DNA of 64,000 nucleotides from Pseudomonas siliginis (GTDB lineage: Bacteria; Pseudomonadota; Gammaproteobacteria; Pseudomonadales; Pseudomonadaceae): assembly GCF_019145195.1 (NCBI RefSeq), contig NZ_JAHSTW010000004.1, positions 186,001 through 250,000 on the forward strand, read 5' to 3'. Under the pieces are notes generated by a model. That model was not told the DNA's origin, did no database searches, and saw only the letters and a list, made by a program, of their open reading frames with translations. The translations under genes were made by a program, and so were the position numbers. Position 1 is the stretch's first letter. The number at the start of each line of letters is the position of its first letter. Shown here in pieces: positions 62,305 to 64,000 of the stretch.

Positions 62305-62333
62305 TTGAGTAAAGATAACTCTAGAGTTACTTT
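62305..62333 (+). promoter_or_regulatory. hicAB promoter with operator palindrome
   Basis: TTGAGT (62305-62310), a 17-nt spacer and a weak TACTTT -10. The spacer holds the perfect palindrome TAACTCTAGAGTTA (62316-62329). The palindrome is a plausible HicB binding site for autoregulation. Confidence 0.5.
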
Positions 62334-62360
62334 TAATGGGCCAAGCCAAGGAGGCGGTTG

Positions 62361-62573
62361 GTGCAGAGCAGGCTATTGATGAAGGAGCTGGAGGAGGCTG
62401 GCTGGACGCTGGATCGGGTTGCGGGCAGTCATCACATCTTCACTCATCGTTACAACCCGAACACGATTGCCGTCCCGCATCCGAAAAAGGATTTACCGCT
62501 GGGGACAGTCAAAAGCATTCGGCGGCGCGCGGGGTTATTCAGCCCGCCAACCCGTCATGAAGGAGATCCGTAA
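62361..62573 (+). CDS. hicA: HicA mRNA interferase toxin
   Basis: 70-aa double-stranded RNA-binding-like toxin. Core KELEEAGWTLDRVAGSHHIF with the catalytic His, then IAVPHPKKDLPLGTVKSIRR. The start is GTG at 62361, 6 nt after AAGGAGG; TTG at 62358 is an alternative. The stop overlaps the hicB ATG by one base. Confidence 0.92.
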   Translation: MQSRLLMKELEEAGWTLDRVAGSHHIFTHRYNPNTIAVPHPKKDLPLGTVKSIRRRAGLFSPPTRHEGDP

Positions 62574-62977
62574 TGCAATATCCCATCTGCATAGAGTGGG
62601 GTGACGAGAACACTGCCATCGGTATTCAGATCCCCGATATTCCCGGCGCAGTCACGGCCGGGGACAGCTTCGAGGAGGCCTACAACGCGGCCGTGGAAGT
62701 GGCTCACCTCATGCTGCAGGAGATCGCGGCGGCCGGTCAGGCGATTCCGATGCCGACCTCGGCAGCGGCGCATCGCAATCATCCGGATTTTGCCGAGATG
62801 GGCTGGGGCATGCTGGAGCTGGATATCTCGCCGTACCTGGGCAAGACCGAAAAGGTCAACGTTACGCTGCCCGGCTATGTGATTCAGCGTATTGATCGCT
62901 ATGTACGCGAGCATAACGTCAAAAGCCGCTCTTCGTTTCTGGCGGATGCGGCGATGGAGAAACTGGTTCGGTATTGA
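62573..62977 (+). CDS. hicB: HicB antitoxin
   Basis: 134 aa. The N-terminal partial RNase H-like fold has IGIQIPDIPGAVTAGDSFEE. The C-terminal ribbon-helix-helix DNA-binding domain is KVNVTLPGYVIQRIDRYVRE, then SRSSFLADAAMEKL. It neutralises HicA and represses the operon. Confidence 0.93.
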   Translation: MQYPICIEWGDENTAIGIQIPDIPGAVTAGDSFEEAYNAAVEVAHLMLQEIAAAGQAIPMPTSAAAHRNHPDFAEMGWGMLELDISPYLGKTEKVNVTLPGYVIQRIDRYVREHNVKSRSSFLADAAMEKLVRY

Positions 62978-62990
62978 GGGTCTGCGCAAT

Positions 62991-63077
62991 TGTGGGAGCG
63001 AGCCTGCTCGCGAAGGCGTCAGGTCAGGCACTCATCTGTGGCTGACACACCGCCTTCGCGAGCAGGCTCGCTCCCAC
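62991..63077. repeat. REP pair (REPIN) after hicB
   Basis: TGTGGGAGCGAGCCTGCTCG and GCGAGCAGGCTCGCTCCCAC face each other over 87 bp. It lies in the gap between convergent hicB and the MFS gene. Confidence 0.9.
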
Positions 63078-63089
63078 TATGACATCGCG

Positions 63090-64000
63090 TCAGGACGCGA
63101 CTTTTCGCTGCGCCAGCGCAGCGTTTTGCGATGCACTCAAAAACCGCAACAACGCCAGCAACGGAAAGACGCTGCCGACAATCACGATCCACAACCAGCC
63201 GCCATGCTCGTACACCGCACTGGCCACCGAGGAGCCGAAGGCGCCGCCGATGAAGATGCTGGTCATGTACAGCGCGTTCAAACGGCCACGACTTTTCGCG
63301 TCCAGCGAGTACACCGCGCGTTGGCCGAGGACCATGTTCATCTGCACGCAGAAGTCCAGCACCACGCCGGTCACGGCCAGGCCGATGACGCTGTAGGCCG
63401 GGTGAATGAAGGCGGGGAGAAAGCTCAGGCTGGCGAACAGCATGGCCAGCAGCGAGGCGATGCGTGTGTGACCGGCATCAGCGAGGCGGCCGCTGATTGG
63501 CGCGGCGATGGCACCGATGGCGCCCACCAGAGCGAAGATCGCGATCTCGCTTTGCGACAGGCCATGGTTGCGTGCCAGCTCCAGCGGCACGGCGGTCCAG
63601 AACAGGCTGAACGTGGCAAACATGCAGCCCTGGTAAAACGCCCGCTGACGCAGCACCGGTTGCTGGCGCAGCAGTGTCCATAGCGAACCGATCAACTGGC
63701 CATAAGTAGCGCTGTGATCCGGCTGGCGCTTGGGTACGGTCAGTGCCAGCACCACGCTGATTGCCGCCATCAATGCTGCGGCGATCATGAACATGGCGCG
63801 CCAGCCGAGGTGATCGGCGACCACGCTCGACACCGGTCGCGCCAACAGAATGCCCAGCAGCAAACCGCCCATGATCCCGCCCACCACGCGACCACGGGAC
63901 TCTTCCGGCGCCAGATGCGCGGCCAGCGGAATCAGGATCTGCACCGACACCGAGCTGAAACCGACCAGCAGCGAGATCAGCAGAAATATGTTCGGCTGTT
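63090..64000 (-). CDS. MFS transporter, N-terminal part outside the window
   Basis: The last 300 or so residues of a major facilitator superfamily permease. The start lies beyond the window. Membrane segments are evident (VVGGIMGGLLLGILLARPVS; IAIFALVGAIGAIAAPISGR; YSVIGLAVTGVVLDFCVQMN). The GRLADAGHTR loop fits the MFS motif A repeat. The substrate cannot be told from this part; drug or sugar efflux is typical. Confidence 0.88.
   Translation of the reverse strand, partial: QPNIFLLISLLVGFSSVSVQILIPLAAHLAPEESRGRVVGGIMGGLLLGILLARPVSSVVADHLGWRAMFMIAAALMAAISVVLALTVPKRQPDHSATYGQLIGSLWTLLRQQPVLRQRAFYQGCMFATFSLFWTAVPLELARNHGLSQSEIAIFALVGAIGAIAAPISGRLADAGHTRIASLLAMLFASLSFLPAFIHPAYSVIGLAVTGVVLDFCVQMNMVLGQRAVYSLDAKSRGRLNALYMTSIFIGGAFGSSVASAVYEHGGWLWIVIVGSVFPLLALLRFLSASQNAALAQRKVAS

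Noticed and set aside
20790..63077. Repeated GTGGGAGCGAGCC elements as a CRISPR array
   Set aside because: Copies are scattered kilobases apart in inverted pairs without regular spacers or cas genes; they are REP elements.

Overview
The window is a chromosomal segment of about 60% GC from a Pseudomonas, most likely the P. fluorescens group. The evidence is the gene order fliC-flaG-fliD-fliS-fliT-fleQ-fleS-fleR-fliEFGHIJ, the sigma-54 and sigma-28 flagellar promoters, and many copies of the GTGGGAGCGAGCCTGCTCGC REP palindrome. The species call is inference from gene content; no 16S or other marker is present.

Layout. (1) 1-6621: flagellin glycosylation island: pseC (end only), pseF, a pseG-acetyltransferase fusion, pseI, a ketoacyl-ACP synthase III, a Maf-type glycosyltransferase and an 88-aa protein. 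(2) 6757-20771: flagellin, cap and chaperones, the FleQ/FleSR regulators, then the basal body, MS-ring, switch and export ATPase genes. (3) 20963-23355: HsbA-HsbR-HptB signalling module inside the fli cluster. (4) 23461-30445: fliK and fliLMNOPQR-flhB. (5) 30525-36316: an accessory island between flhB and flhA with two large, mutually related beta-rich (Ig-like) proteins, a small cold-shock-like protein, a DUF6124 gene, and 3'-end fragments of flhB and of the DUF6124 gene. (6) 36940-51477: flhA-flhF-(small ORF)-fleN-fliA, then cheYZAB-motCD-parC-parP-cheW-DUF2802. (7) 51598-53498 (minus): a second FlhB-C-terminal-like protein and a second FliK-like protein. (8) 53696-60662: complete ccmABCDEFGHI cytochrome c maturation operon. 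(9) 60688-64000: a lipoprotein, two stacked toxin-antitoxin pairs (PIN/HTH and HicAB) and the end of an MFS transporter.

How it works together. FleQ with sigma-54 should drive fleSR, fliE, fliK, fliL and flhA: near-consensus -24/-12 elements with the correct 12-bp GG-to-GC spacing are visible at all five. FliA (sigma-28) should drive fliC and possibly fliS. Pse enzymes make CMP-pseudaminic acid for Maf-dependent flagellin glycosylation. FlhF and FleN set flagellar position and number, and ParC/ParP place the chemotaxis array at the pole.

Most interesting signal. In the flhB-flhA island, three transcription units (two Ig-like genes and the small cold-shock-like gene) each carry a 20-bp lux-box-like palindrome (CT-N12-AG; the best copy is a perfect palindrome) exactly 21 nt upstream of a T(G/T)TGAT -10-like hexamer. 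This looks like a small LuxR-type regulon inserted in the flagellar cluster. Both large genes also sit in the same architecture: a full neighbour gene, the cargo gene, then a 3'-end copy of the neighbour.
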